Shown: positions 22,401 through 31,400, counted from the stretch's first letter. The stretch is 64,000 bases of DNA from Luidia sarsii (GCA_949987565.1 OX465113.1:9751942-9815941); one strand, 5' to 3'. Made by a program: numbers and translations. The notes: a model not told the origin generated them from the letters alone.

Positions 22401-23328
22401 TGTTTGTTTTTCCTGCTTGATAAAAAAACACATCAATAATTCACACAATCAATTGGGGGAAAACCATTCAGCTGTCGTAAATAGCCAATCGTCAGGCCTT
22501 CTGGTAAATAACCAGTGCATATTATTAACGATTCCGTCACGGTACGTGTACGTCAGTACGTCTACGAATTGCACGTCGAGCGTTCATTCAACGCATGCTG
22601 AGAAAAGAATGCCTATAATTGTGACCCGGCACAGCGACATGAGGAATATCCCACCAAAACACTTTTCGAGTAAACAACGCCTGAAGTCAAAGTATCTTCT
22701 CAATTCGATAACAAAAATCTATTTTTATTTTTATTTGTATTTTCGGAAAGTTAATGTATTGGAGGAAATTATGTCCAAAGGATTTTTCCGAAATCCGTCT
22801 CTAAATGTTAAAAAAACCAGGATTTTGGGGGAGTGTTTGTGTACTGTTTTCATGACAATGTAAAGTTCCTGCCTCTTTGAATGACCACTTTCGAGGAGTT
22901 AGAATAGTGCTGCTATATTGTGCCTGGTACCAAATGAACGAGCGAAGTCACCTTGTAGTGAGTTGTACTATTTACAACAAAGTTCACACGTAAATAATTT
23001 GATATAATTTGAAAGCTAATGGTATACTCTTTCACATCATTAGAAAATCTGAACATCTCAAAAGTGGGGGTTATTCCTCATTATGCTGTGCCGGGTCACA
23101 TATTTTTCTGTACGTGCGCTACCACTTTTGTCTACCATGTGGACGGCCCGCCCGACGGATCGGAGAGACCCCCCGACAAAAATCACCGATCCTACCGTTG
23201 TAGATGGTCACCACGGGCTCCTCCTTCTCCGTGACCACCTCCAGACGCAGGACCGCCTCGGTCCTCTGCAGGATATCGCCATGATCGGTCAGAGATCGGA
23301 GGCTGATCCCGTCGAATACCACCGCCAT
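4699..23328 (-). CDS. CARM1: CARM1 / PRMT4, coactivator-associated arginine methyltransferase (13 coding exons, complete)
   Basis: Type I protein arginine methyltransferase; family members use SAM to make asymmetric dimethylarginine on histone H3 (R17, R26) and on coactivators and splicing factors in the nucleus. Thirteen exons join in phase to 610 codons, close to the 608 residues of human CARM1. Residues 1-112 form the CARM1-specific N-terminal PH-like region. Next come [18 protein letters not shown] (125-142), motif I with D166-M-G-A-G-S-A172, the double-E loop [11 protein letters not shown] (232-242, E233 and E242) and the THW loop (389-391). The C-terminal tail from about 440 is low complexity with a Q10 run and a LIPLAN motif shared with vertebrate CARM1. 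One oddity is motif I: the third glycine of GxGxG is alanine. Start chosen at 23328 because the reading frame aligns with the family N-terminus and ends at a good donor. The gene is divergent to ANKRD13C. Confidence 0.95.
5985..6889. repeat. 17-bp minisatellite, array 1
   Basis: About 53 tandem copies of GAGCCAGATTTCGCACT with mostly point variants (CGC/CAC, CTG/CCG). Because 3 x 17 = 51 without stops in several frames, long spurious frames occur on both strands. Confidence 0.95.
6891..7053 (-). pseudogene. Duplicated fragment of CARM1 exon 12
   Basis: About 163 bp nearly identical to 8131-8298 inside exon 12 (only about two differences seen, e.g. GGCAAGG here versus GGCGAGG). It covers the codons for [18 protein letters not shown] through the SLPQTAGV region, but lacks both original splice sites and the polyQ end, so it should be a non-functional copy. 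It abuts array 1 directly on one side and the leader of the second duplicated unit on the other. Confidence 0.9.
7398..7952. repeat. 17-bp minisatellite, array 2
   Basis: About 32 copies of the same unit as array 1 (GAGCCAGATTTCGCACC form dominant). It follows the second copy of the shared leader and lies about 75 bp from the donor of exon 12. Confidence 0.95.
8027..8316 (-). CDS. CARM1: CARM1 exon 12
   Basis: 290 bp, entering in phase after GCGCAG and ending at CTG-G before GTGGGT. Encodes [25 protein letters not shown] (conserved beta-barrel end), a Pro/Thr/Ser-rich segment, ten consecutive CAG-coded glutamines (8061-8090) and NLIPL. The pure CAG run is a potential length polymorphism. Confidence 0.95.
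8432..8550. mobile_element. Hairpin element FB-1, both arms
   Basis: Left arm AGTGGGCCTGACGTTTCG (8441-8460), right arm TTTGAGAAAGGTCCTGCTAG (8495-8515) and CATCAGGCCCTCTAACTTT. The arms are separated by about 35 bp. Lies in CARM1 intron 11. Confidence 0.75.
8597..9065. repeat. 460-bp dispersed repeat containing a SINE end, copy 1
   Basis: Shares its whole length, with small indels, with 14480-14945: AACATTGTTTTGAAAAATGG, GACTGGACC, GCGAGCGCGAAGCACGAAGC, TTAACCTGATCTCAGCATG and GGAAATCCGCGGATC-like blocks. The GACTGGACC ... GGCATTGATCCC start is the reverse of the local tRNA-SINE 3' end. Located in CARM1 intron 11. Confidence 0.8.
9055..9130 (-). repeat. tRNA-derived SINE fragment
   Basis: On the minus strand it reads GGGCTGGATAGCTCAGATGG, an A-box-type head, followed by GGGAGCGCTGGTATAT. 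The B-box half is missing. Confidence 0.6.
9446..9528 (-). CDS. CARM1: CARM1 exon 11
   Basis: 83 bp from TTTGCAG to AAAAG-GTAAC. Encodes [15 protein letters not shown] and VVLIANK, the end of the catalytic beta-barrel. Confidence 0.94.
9938..10256. mobile_element. TTAA-associated MITE, about 310 bp
   Basis: Terminal inverted repeats AGCCCCTACACAACATTGGT and its complement are bordered by TTAA on both sides. A related copy in the opposite orientation is at 17905-18275 in CARM1 intron 4. No transposase. Consistent with a piggyBac-type non-autonomous element in CARM1 intron 10. Confidence 0.65.
10615..10735. mobile_element. Solo arm of the 617-838 foldback family
   Basis: Contains CTCCGTCTGACAAAACCTG, ATCCAGGTTGTGGTTTGTTT and TTGATAGGTACAGGGTA as in the nested foldback near the left edge. 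Confidence 0.6.
10783..10837 (-). CDS. CARM1: CARM1 exon 10, THW-loop exon
   Basis: Only 55 bp, too short to stand out as an open frame. It is bounded by CATCAG and CAG-GTAAGT, and the phase (1 + 18 codons) fits both neighbours. It encodes [18 protein letters not shown], matching vertebrate CARM1 and carrying the THW loop that contacts substrate arginine in PRMTs. Confidence 0.95.
10976..11096. mobile_element. Hairpin element FB-1, both arms
   Basis: Diverged copy: GGAGGGCCTGACATTTC and TTTGAGAAAAAGG ... ATCAGGCCCTCTCAAG. Two further half-copies lie nearby (11168-11205 and 11520-11575). Lies in CARM1 intron 9. Confidence 0.65.
12035..12210 (-). CDS. CARM1: CARM1 exon 9
   Basis: 176 bp between CCCCAG and ACGAT-GTAAGT. 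Encodes [20 protein letters not shown] and [14 protein letters not shown], part of the PRMT beta-barrel domain. Confidence 0.95.
12240..13057. repeat. 182-bp tandem array, about 4.5 copies
   Basis: The anchor GATGAAGTCAAAAACGGTGT starts at 12299, 12481, 12663, 12845 and 13027, an exact 182-bp spacing without indels. It begins 30 bp from the exon 9 acceptor in CARM1 intron 8 and is directly followed by the 98-bp array. Confidence 0.97.
13058..13745. repeat. 98-bp tandem array, 7 copies
   Basis: The anchor CGGGCAAAGC occurs at 13064, 13162, 13260, 13358, 13456, 13554 and 13652, exactly 98 bp apart. Units contain GCACACAGTGCTGACTACAC and CATTCTCATTAGCGCAAATC. A single related fragment sits at 43370-43430 near the ANKRD13C 3' end. 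Confidence 0.97.
13800..13876 (-). pseudogene. Duplicated fragment of the CARM1 exon 8 end and donor
   Basis: Matches 14131-14206 at roughly 80-85 percent. On the minus strand it carries CCTGAGGCAGTCCTTGGTG followed by GTAAGTTTG, a copy of the exon 8 end with its splice donor. An adjacent A/T homopolymer replaces the rest of the exon. It lies downstream of the real donor and could act only as a decoy. Confidence 0.75.
14189..14270 (-). CDS. CARM1: CARM1 exon 8
   Basis: 82 bp from TTGTAG to GTGGTG-GTAAGT. Encodes [20 protein letters not shown] and YLRQPVV, with the family FHGV(D/N)L block. Confidence 0.95.
14480..14945. repeat. 460-bp dispersed repeat, copy 2
   Basis: Same family and orientation as 8597-9065, ending at the shared TTGCATGCCTG. 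Preceded by a short (AAT)n microsatellite (14434-14466). Lies in CARM1 intron 7. Confidence 0.8.
15037..15127 (-). CDS. CARM1: CARM1 exon 7
   Basis: 91 bp, from GCTCAG to TTCTG-GTGAGT. Encodes [17 protein letters not shown] and [12 protein letters not shown], strongly CARM1-like. Confidence 0.95.
15361..16740. repeat. 10-bp minisatellite (AGCTACTGAG)n
   Basis: About 130 consecutive units stay in perfect 10-bp register from 15371 to 16670, with variation only by substitution (AGCTAGTGAG, TGCTACTGAG, AGCTACTGGG). The array lies in CARM1 intron 6 and reaches about 25 bp from the exon 6 donor. Confidence 0.98.
16765..16942 (-). CDS. CARM1: CARM1 exon 6, double-E loop
   Basis: 178 bp between CCACAG and CCGGAG-GTGAG. 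Encodes residues 200-258: [15 protein letters not shown], then [20 protein letters not shown], with the two catalytic glutamates, and [10 protein letters not shown]. Confidence 0.97.
17025..17337. repeat. About 76-bp tandem repeat, 4 copies
   Basis: The block CACAGCTGGCCTAT recurs with CTGGCC at 17091, 17167, 17242 and 17320. Units also hold AACCTCGGCCTCAT and GCTATGGCATGCCCC. Lies in CARM1 intron 5. Confidence 0.85.
17656..17766 (-). CDS. CARM1: CARM1 exon 5, SAM-binding motif I
   Basis: 111 bp from GGGCAG to GCGCAG-GTGAG. Encodes [20 protein letters not shown] followed by [16 protein letters not shown]. Motif I differs from the usual D-V-G-C-G-S-G at the last glycine (codon GCC, Ala172). 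Confidence 0.96.
17905..18275. mobile_element. TTAA-associated MITE, second copy
   Basis: Inverted relative to 9938-10256; ends with CCAATGTTGTGTAGGGGCT and TTAA. Its left terminal repeat is degraded (CTCACAACATTGGTAAGG). Confidence 0.6.
18478..18690. mobile_element. Foldback MITE with GTTTCCACTGGAC ends
   Basis: A near-perfect palindrome (18605-18684): GTTTCCACTGGACTTATTTT, a short loop, and the complement. Outer copies of GTTTCCACTGGACTAATC and GGTTAAA(C/G)T(T/A)ACC lie to the left. Located in CARM1 intron 4. Confidence 0.65.
19093..19197 (-). CDS. CARM1: CARM1 exon 4
   Basis: 105 bp, phase 0 both sides, from TTCCAG to AATAAG-GTCTGT. Encodes [20 protein letters not shown] followed by [15 protein letters not shown], the helix that closes over bound cofactor in CARM1 structures. 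Confidence 0.96.
19290..19870. repeat. (CT)n / TCTCTG low-complexity tract
   Basis: About 570 bp of pyrimidine-rich sequence on the plus strand, so the CARM1 transcript carries a long purine (GA) tract in intron 3. The right part contains a 90-bp duplication (TCTGTACAAATTTTCTCTG twice). Confidence 0.95.
19888..20003 (-). CDS. CARM1: CARM1 exon 3
   Basis: 116 bp from CCGCAG to TTTCAG-GTGAG. Encodes [20 protein letters not shown] and [16 protein letters not shown], ending the PH-like region and entering the catalytic core. Confidence 0.95.
20723..20854 (-). CDS. CARM1: CARM1 exon 2
   Basis: 132 bp from TCTCAG to TTTG-GTACG. Encodes the N-terminal PH-like core ([30 protein letters not shown]), which corresponds to the SFIITLGCNSVLIQFATPNDF strand region of the human protein. 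Confidence 0.93.
20870..21052. repeat. GA-rich purine tract
   Basis: Nearly pure GAGAGG/GGAGA sequence in CARM1 intron 1, directly upstream of the exon 2 acceptor on the minus strand, where it forms an extended pyrimidine tract. Confidence 0.85.
21985..22068 (+). repeat. tRNA-derived SINE, diverged
   Basis: GAAGAGCACTGACTTCAG followed by CCAGAGGCCTGGGTTGAAGT and CCTGATCCAGTCAAA. It keeps the AGAG and B-box-like spacing and the CCAGTCAAA end of the local SINE family. Confidence 0.5.
22617..23102. mobile_element. MITE with TGTGACCCGGCACA termini, long copy
   Basis: Terminal inverted repeats TGTGACCCGGCACA (22619) and TGTGCCGGGTCACA (ending 23102), each followed inward by GAGGAATA/TATTCCTC. 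The copy is about 484 bp versus 253 bp for 26469-26721, so it carries an extra internal segment. It ends about 95 bp from the CARM1 exon 1 donor. Confidence 0.75.
23196..23328 (-). CDS. CARM1: CARM1 exon 1, start codon exon
   Basis: 133 bp from ATG (23326-23328) to AACG-GTAGG. Encodes [20 protein letters not shown] followed by [20 protein letters not shown], matching the beta-strand start of CARM1 and lacking the vertebrate Ala/Gly-rich leader. Confidence 0.88.
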
Positions 23329-23977
23329 CCTGTCGATTTTTTTTTTAGGGTTCGGCGTTCGCGAAGAGAAACATGAATTTTAATTATGGAGGGCGCCCTC
23401 TATTCCCCCGACCGTACCGCCGGCCGTCTGAAAAAAGAAACGTGCCCAAAACTGTGGAGGAAACAAAATAATTGTTTTACGTCTTTCGGTGGAACTGGTT
23501 TTAATTGGTTTTGTAATCTGATTTTTTCGGACGTTTCATTTTAAGCTTCGGCAAGTTGTTTCATTTAATTTAGTGTCAAAGTTCACACTAAACAAGGCCA
23601 CTTATACTGGATGCAGCAGGTTTTGAGTTGAATGCAAGTTGGGCGGGTTTAGGGATAGGTCTTTGGCTAGTGGAAATGGGAGCGGGCTGACAACAGCTGC
23701 GGCTTCGGATAACGCACGGCTTAATGGAAGCCATAGGCGAACGGCTGCAACAAGTTTCCGTAGCATTGTGTGCGAATGCCGGTCGTAGCTAGTAGTAGAT
23801 TCGGGCTAAGCCAAAGTCGTATGGGGGCGCCCTCAGTTGACAACTGAAACAAAGTACCCTATGTCTATGCATTGCCATAATGGCTAATATGCCGTTTTCA
23901 ATCACTTTCAGAAGTCTAAACAAAAAGATGGAAACTAAGAAAAATGTTAAGTCGAATGAAATGCAACCGTTTTTCAA

Positions 23978-24020
23978 AAATTAGGAGAGCCGGACGTTTC
24001 GAAATCCTAGCAGGACCTCA
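23978..24020. mobile_element. FB-1 half copy
   Basis: GAGAGCCGGACGTTTCG ... ATCCTAGCAGGACCT, one arm only. Confidence 0.6.
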
Positions 24021-24427
24021 AAATCTCAAGACTCAAGGATAATAATAGATTTCAATAATAGAGTCAATAAGGAGTCTTTGGGTACCGGTAGTAATAATAG
24101 TCGAACAACTGAACAGTGCTTACGACAACCTTGCGGCTCTGCAGTTTCGGGGTTTGTTGATGTCGGAAGATTCGGAGCTGGCCATATCAGTTTTGCATGC
24201 ACTTCATGCATGTATTTCAATTCGAAGGGGGTAGTACGAATCGGGCCCAAAACAGCCCGACATCAGGGTTTGGAGTGATATTAGGTTTGTTCAGGAGTAA
24301 TTAGCAACAAATAAACTGGGAATCCAACAGATTATAGGCTTAACTTAAACTGAGCACTCCCGATGATGTACTATAGCCACCTATAAAATTTATATTGCTC
24401 GGATATGTGTAAAGTAGAAGCCAGTTT

Positions 24428-24890
24428 AGGCCTCTTGTCATAAAGATCATCGGTTGGGTATCAGATGATTTGACCCGTCCGATGTCGTTTCCACCGGATA
24501 GCCATCGTGTATTTTTCACCCCAGAGTCCAGTACAATCGGCTTTCTACCGGGGAAAATTTTATCGGTCGGACGAATTCAACCGGCACTCAACCGATGATC
24601 GTAATTTTTGACAAGAGACCTTATGCAAAATGAACACGTTTTAGGCACTTCATCGCCAAGGGTAACTCTAACATGCTCTAATCTAAATAAGATTGCTATC
24701 GGAAACCTCAATGGAACAGTTATCGAACAAATTCCTAGTCGGTTGTGAACGCCAAAAAAATTATATGAGTGCTTAAAATTATTAATAATAACAATAGGCC
24801 TCTTGTCAAAAAGATAATTGGTTGGGTATCAGATGATTTGACCCGTCCGATGTCGTTTCCACCGGATAGCCATCGTGTATTTTTCTTTTT
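24428..24890. repeat. Direct repeat pair, about 90 bp each
   Basis: GGCCTCTTGTCA to GCCATCGTGTATTTTTC occurs at 24430-24517 and 24796-24884, nearly identical, 366 bp apart. Confidence 0.85.
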
Positions 24891-24982
24891 ATTTTGAATT
24901 GCTCACTTCTGACTGGCGCCGGCCAGCCCCCCCCCCCATCCCGGCGAATACTAATTGATTATTATGGGAGACCACCATCGAA

Positions 24983-25066
24983 GGACTGGATAGCTCAGAT
25001 GGAAGAGCACCGGTACGTTAGTCCAGAGGGTTCAAGTCCCGGTCCAGTTAAAGTTTTCTTTGCCAA
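24983..25066 (+). repeat. tRNA-derived SINE
   Basis: A-box TAGCTCAGATGGAAGAG, B-box GGTTCAAGTCC, and a CCGGTCCAGTTAAAGTTTTC tail. The 5' GGACTGGA and 3' TCCAGT can pair, but the tail typical of the local SINE (TTTTCTTTGCCA) follows, so it is not called a tRNA gene. Confidence 0.7.
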
Positions 25067-25281
25067 TTATTATTTTTTCTAATAATAATAATGTGCATTT
25101 TATGCGCCCCAAGAGCGGTTCTGCCGCCGGCGCTGTGCACGCACTGTTTCGTTGAAGGGCGCCCTCTATCACGTTTGACATCTACTGCTGCAGTGCATGT
25201 ACGATGTTCGTCGTGCGACAAAAACAAAACATCCACAAAGATGTGAGGCGGAGGGCTGAAAAGTCGAAGCAAAAGTCAACG

Positions 25282-25402
25282 ATGGCAGCCACCTCGAGGG
25301 GTCCGAGCGACTACCCGCTGCACGAGAGCGTCTTCAGCAACGACAAGAGGCGGCTGTCGTCCTTGCTGCGCTCCCGGGATGTCGCCGAGAAGGACGTGCA
25401 CG
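25282..25402 (+). CDS. ANKRD13C: ANKRD13C exon 1
   Basis: Encodes MAATSRGPSDYPLHESVF, DKRRLSSLLRSRDVAEKDVH and ends at CACG-GTAGG (phase 1). If the upstream in-frame ATG at 25204 is used, 26 basic residues are added. Confidence 0.85.
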
Positions 25403-28400
25403 GTAGGGGACTAAAAATGAAGGGGTTTACTTTCGTCTGTTACTGAACCTGGGACTTCAGGTCCTGGGACGTGATGTGACATACCCGGTACTGTGTATTT
25501 AATGACAACGGGCTCGCACCAGCACAGCAGACAGGCGGACATTGTTCGGGCCACGATTTGTCAACACTGTCTCGTCTGTGGTCGTACTTGATAGAACTAG
25601 GCAGTAATTAAGGATCTGAGCCCTGTTTACGGACCGTCTAGCTAGGCAGTGACACTGATTATAGTGATATTGATAACAGTTACTGAGACTGAGTTAGTGA
25701 GTAATAAATTAGTAACGCTAGCTAACAACAGTAACAGTAACAGTAACAGTAACACTTACTAACAGTAACAGTAACACTAACTAGAATTAGTAACAGTAAC
25801 ACTAACACTAATAACAGTAGTACGTGAAATTGAATACATTTACATGTACAAGTTATACAAGTTACAGTTTTCTGTAGGGCAAGATTTTACTAGTTCAACA
25901 ATACCCTACACTGTAAAACAAGATTGGGACAAATCCTCAACCCACAATCATGACAATAGTCAATAATACAATACTTAGTCAATAGACCACCAATTGATAT
26001 GTAGACAATAGCCATTAACTTGCACATCCATTTACTGAGAAAAAAAATGGACATGATTTTGTATGGCACATATCATTGGTAGATGTACTGTAGTTCCTCA
26101 GGTCTCCGACCTTCGGGAGGATGAGGGTTACGGTTACCGCAACTAAGGTACATGGTGCGTGTAGGATTGGGAATTTAGTGAAGTGCATGTTTTGTACACA
26201 GCCATGTACGGTACAGTACTGACCATCATCCGGTTACGTGGTTGACACATGCGTTACAAAAATGATGACTTTTGGGAAATCCGTAAATTTTTTGTCAATT
26301 TTTTTTCTTCGAAAAGTGGTTGTGCCAGACAATGGATATTGCCTACATAGCATAGATGGTCTATTGTACATTTAGGTTTTTTCCTCCTTTTTATAGTGTG
26401 GGTTTGGGACAGAGGCGAAGGAAGGAAAGTTGATGGGCAGACAAGGGAGAGATCAAAGGGAACACAAATGTGACCCGGCACAACGACATGAGGAATATCG
26501 CACCAAAACACTTTATGAGTAAACAACGCCTGAAGTTAAAGGATCTTCACAATTCGATTACAAATTTTTTATTTTTTGGGGGGATTTGATGAAATTTTAA
26601 ATATTAGAGGATATTATATTTTGATAACATTTGAAAGCTAATGGTATACTATTTCACACATTAGAAAATCTCAAAATCTCAAAAGCGGGGTTATTCCTCA
26701 TTATGCTGTGCCGGGTCACAAATGCAGGTCAACTTGTAGTTGTATGCCAACTCGTACCCTTGCCAACTGGTACGCATGCCACAAATTGGTCAAGTTGTAC
26801 GCATGGCAACTCGTACACAGCTTGATAGGTTTTCAAACACAAACAGCACTGAATTATTCAAATCAGGTACCAGTATCAATTTTAACTGTCATGTTTTAAG
26901 TCTTACACCTGTAAATGTGTTCTTGTCCCGTCTGTCCAGTCCATCCCCTTGTTGTCTATCTGTCCCCTAGGTCAGGGAACAAAAGCTCTTGCTTCACCCT
27001 ATACCTAAATGTTGCCAACTTGTAATAAATTATTAATTACGTATCTGCATTGGTAAATCAGCTGAATGATGTTGATTTTTCCATCATTTTGGGGGTGAAA
27101 GGTTTGTCAAGATTGTTAACATTTAGTAAACAAGGTGATATTCAAAAATGTTTACTGACTAAAATTACCAAAATGCATTTAGTGGGCCTGACGTTTCGAT
27201 CCTAGCAGGACCTTTCTCAAAGGCAGAGATTTAGTAAACAATTTAATAGAAAAAAAGTACCGGGTATCTCAAAATTTAGTGGGCCTAACGTTTTGATCCT
27301 AGCAGGAACTTTCACAAAGGCAGGCTTTCACTGCCTTTGAGAAAGGTCCTGCTAGGGATTGAAACGTCAGGCCCACTAAATTTTGAGATTTGCATTTTGG
27401 TAATTTTATTTTAGTTAGTGAGCAGTTAGTAACATTTTTGTATCTCAGAAAAAAAAGTACCCGGTAAGTAATATTTTGACATCATGGGTAGATAACTTTG
27501 TCTACCTCAATTTCCTTATTGAAATGGATGCAAACAATTTCTGGTTTGTGTTAAGGCCTTTTTCCACTTTTTTTCTCTTTCAGGCAACACAGCCCTTCAT
27601 CTTGCCGTTATGCTTGGTCACAAAGGTACATATGTACAGTCTAAGCTTAGACTCTTTCATTTTTGTTTGAAAGTAACGATGGCGGAACAATTATTTTTTT
27701 CAAAAGCTATATGCAGTTCGGATGCTGCCCACAAGTAATAATACAATGTGACGAGTGAACAAGATCAACAAACTGTAACGACTATCTTTAGGCAGTGGAT
27801 ATTTTGCCGTCGCCGGTATTCTTCTTGCAAATGCAATTTTGCCGTTCACAACTCTGATTGGTCAATTTTCATTACGTCATCCTGGCCTTCTTGCTGTAAA
27901 GAAAAAAAAATGGCAATGAATACTTTGACTGGACCAGGATATGAACCCGAGACCTCTGGTTTTGTGCACCAGCGCTCTTCCCATTTGAGCTCTCCAGTCT
28001 GGATGGCTCAGATGAATTAACCGGATGTCTCAGGTTAAAATCCCTGTCCAGTCAAAGTTTTCTTTGCCATTTTTTTTGTTTTTTTGTTTTTTGGGGGGCC
28101 AACTCCATCCATTGGGCTGCTCAAGGTGGCAGAATCTACACACAGCTGTCGTCTGTTAAAGAAAGTAGAGCAAGAACAGAAAAAAAACTGACAGACCTGT
28201 TTGTTTGAATTTGAGACTGACTGCTAAATTATGATTATTTCTGCCTTTTCAGAAAGGCCTTAGTACCGACTACCGAGGCAGCATCAGAATTAAAAATAAA
28301 ATGTAAACTTTGCTGAAAAACACCCAGTTTGGTAATGCCCGGCCATCATTTACAAAAAAGCCCGGAGAGCAGACCTACAAAATAGAGAGAACATTTTGCC

Positions 28401-31400
28401 AGACTGTGCACAGTTACTGAATAATTAATGTTGATTAGATATGTACATGTACCACATGTACAGTTGTCAACACAATGTGTTGAAATGGCACTGTGCAGAG
28501 TACATTATGCAGTATCCTTGTCTATTTGCCTTCTATTTGCCTTTTATTTGCAAGGCTTCACCTTTTTGACAGAAATTGTCTGTGCAGTTTATTTTAAAAC
28601 CCTAACCTTCCTAAATCCTGCAGAATCCTATTTGCCTTCTGCAGGATTCTGCAGGATTCAGGGCACATGAGAGTTGACACATTGCAGGATTCTGCAGGAT
28701 TCAGGGCACATGAGAGTTGACACATTGCAGGATTCTGCAGGATACAGGCTACTACTATCAAAGTGCTGGAGAAGGATTTTGCAGGAGTGAGGGCACATGA
28801 GAGTTGACACACTGTAGGAATGTGCAGGATTGAGGGCATAAGGCGATTTTGTCAGTAGGAAAATGCAGGATGCTGATAACAATTCGGACGTCGTTGTGGC
28901 TTTTGTCAAGAGATTATCCGTTCGAAAAAGGGCCCATTGTTCTAAGCTGAAAAAAGTCTTTGTTTAGGTTGTGGACTAAAACTCCATAAGCTCAGTGCAG
29001 GATTTTGCAGGATTCAGGCAATGGTCCACAGTAGCAAGTACTGCAGGATTTTGCAGGATTCAGGTCACATGGAGCTTTGAACAAGGTAGGATAGCAGGAT
29101 TTTGCAGGATTCAGGTTATATCCTACAACAAATTGGTTATACTCAAGCTGTCAGTCCAACTGCTGTCTGGCTGTAGACTGATAACTGCTATTCAATTCCA
29201 GCTCTATTCATTTGAAATACAGAGTTTACACTGAACAATATAACAAATATTATATTCAGCAAAATGTCCTCAAGCCTCTAGTGAAGCATTGTATAATGTA
29301 ATGTTTTTTAGAGGGGTCTCAATTTACAATTGTACAGTAAGACAATGTAGCTTTAATATCTGACAATCTACGTTCGTGTAGGCCTACCTGTATGAATGAA
29401 ATGCCTCATAGCAAAAAGAAATAATGACTGCACTATACATGTACCGGTATACATAAATAGGTACCATGAAGTTAATGAACATTATATGATACACCATGTA
29501 CATGCACATGTGACATGTATGTATTCATGTTTTATGTACTGTACGCTGCATGTACATGTACACATGTACATGTTATACATGTTCTTATTTGGTACATGTA
29601 CATGCATTTACATGTATTTTTATGTGTGTTTTATACACAAAATGTACATGTACATGTACATGTGTATTTGTGTACAGAGTAGTACATGTGCATGTGGTAC
29701 ATGTATGTTCTGTACAATGTACACTGTACAGGTCCCATGTTATTTGTACATGTATACACTGTACATTGTATATTACATAAATGTACCGTTACATGTAGAT
29801 CACATGTACATTTTACAGTATGCATATTACACAACACTGTGTGTATGAATGATATTATTAGATATTGAATAAAGCACATGTATAGGTATGCAGTTTACCT
29901 ATGGCTGTGCATGCACTAAACATGATAACATTCCTACATAGGATTAGATACTATCTCCTCCATACACGTACATGTACAACCTGTGCACTATGCACATGTA
30001 TGCATAAAATGCTTAGACTCAATTTCAGTACCTGTACGTATGCATAATGTACCATTGTCGCAGTTGTTAATAAAGTTGCTGGTACATGTACAGGTACAAT
30101 GTACGTGAACATGTACTGCACATTGGTCGTGCATTGACTGTATGGTACATATGTGTGGTTTGTGGTTAGAGAGATTTTAGTCACCATTTTTGTCAAATCT
30201 TTATCATAAGGCACTAATATGACTGACCTAGTAGTTACTGGTACTACTGGTTAGGTAGTACATGTACATGCAGAACTCATACCACAAAGAGGTTTTCAAT
30301 TGGTGATGCTTTTATGCAGCGTAGAAGGCCAGCTATTTCATCGTAAAAGGGCAGATTATCCTTGCTTTGTCTGCCCCTCGAATTCATGAGCATTTTTGTC
30401 CTTGCTTTTCGACTTTGATTGTCTCCCAGATCAAAAGTGGTGTGGCCATTAATAGCTCTGACATCAGCCCATATGTCATGTTTATAGGCGCTGTTTTGTC
30501 ATTTTGTTAATCTTTGCTATAACAAAGGCAAATGTTGTGAAAAAGACTGTTCCATTTCTATTATTTATGTCAATTTTGTATACCTGTGCCCATCAGGAAT
30601 TTATTTTGTGTACCGTAATTCGTGTAGTGATACCTCACACTATCATTATCTTCATCTCAAATGCCTTTGCGAAAGTTCCTACTAGGATCGAAGGCCTTCC
30701 TAATTTGTTGGCATTTTGGTAATGTTTAGTCAGTAAGCAGTTTGCAACATTCTGGCAGCATTCTGTGCTTTGGTCATGTACATGTAGGTACAGTATGTTT
30801 TTGAACACAGTTCAACTCAACAAATGTTGCAAACTGCTTACTGACTAAAATGAAAACAAAAAAAATCAAAAAATGTAGGAAGGCCCGACGTTTCGAGTCT
30901 AGCAGGACCTTTCTCAGTGGCAGAATTTGAGAAAGGTCCTACTAAGATTTGAAATGTCAGGCCCTCCTATTTTTTGATAAGTTAAGTTTTTATGTTTTAC
31001 TCGTGTCTGAAAACGCCTTGTTTGCTTTGCAGAGTGCATCCACCTGTTGCTGGCACACAATGCTCCGGTGAGATTAAAAAACCTGCAGGGCTGGACTCCG
31101 CTGTCAGAGGCTGTCAGCTACGGAGACAGACAGACCAGTGAGTCTCTTCTCCTTTCCCCTCAACCATTCAGAGGGCCCGACATCAAAGCGTCAAGACCCT
31201 CGCTATTTTTTTTTTATTTTTTTTTTAGATTTGCAATTTGGGGCCTTTGTCACTTCGCAGTTGTAACACTAACAGTTGTCACTTATTTTTTATAATTTTT
31301 AATGAATATGAAATCTTTTTCCCTTTATAAAATCCTCTCGCCGAAGATTTCCCAAGGTACAGCAGCCCCCTTTTTTTTGGGGGGGGGGGGGGGTACAAAT

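Larger units (their letters stand above)
23329..25281. promoter_or_regulatory. Divergent CARM1 / ANKRD13C intergenic region
   Basis: About 1.95 kb between the two start codons, transcribed outward on both sides. No TATA box is evident near either start. GGGCGCCCTC occurs at about 23391, 23825 and 25157. The middle holds an FB-1 fragment, a duplicated 90-bp block and a SINE, so core promoters are probably confined to the outer 200-300 bp on each side. Confidence 0.55.

Noticed and set aside
22354..22863. 169-codon plus-strand frame
   Set aside because: Its right half lies in the TGTGACCCGGCACA MITE and its left half has no recognisable motif. It is antisense to CARM1 intron 1 and looks like chance.
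29396..29848. Cys/Met/Tyr-rich 150-codon frame
   Set aside because: Direct translation of the ACATGTACATGT-rich region; open frames exist on both strands.
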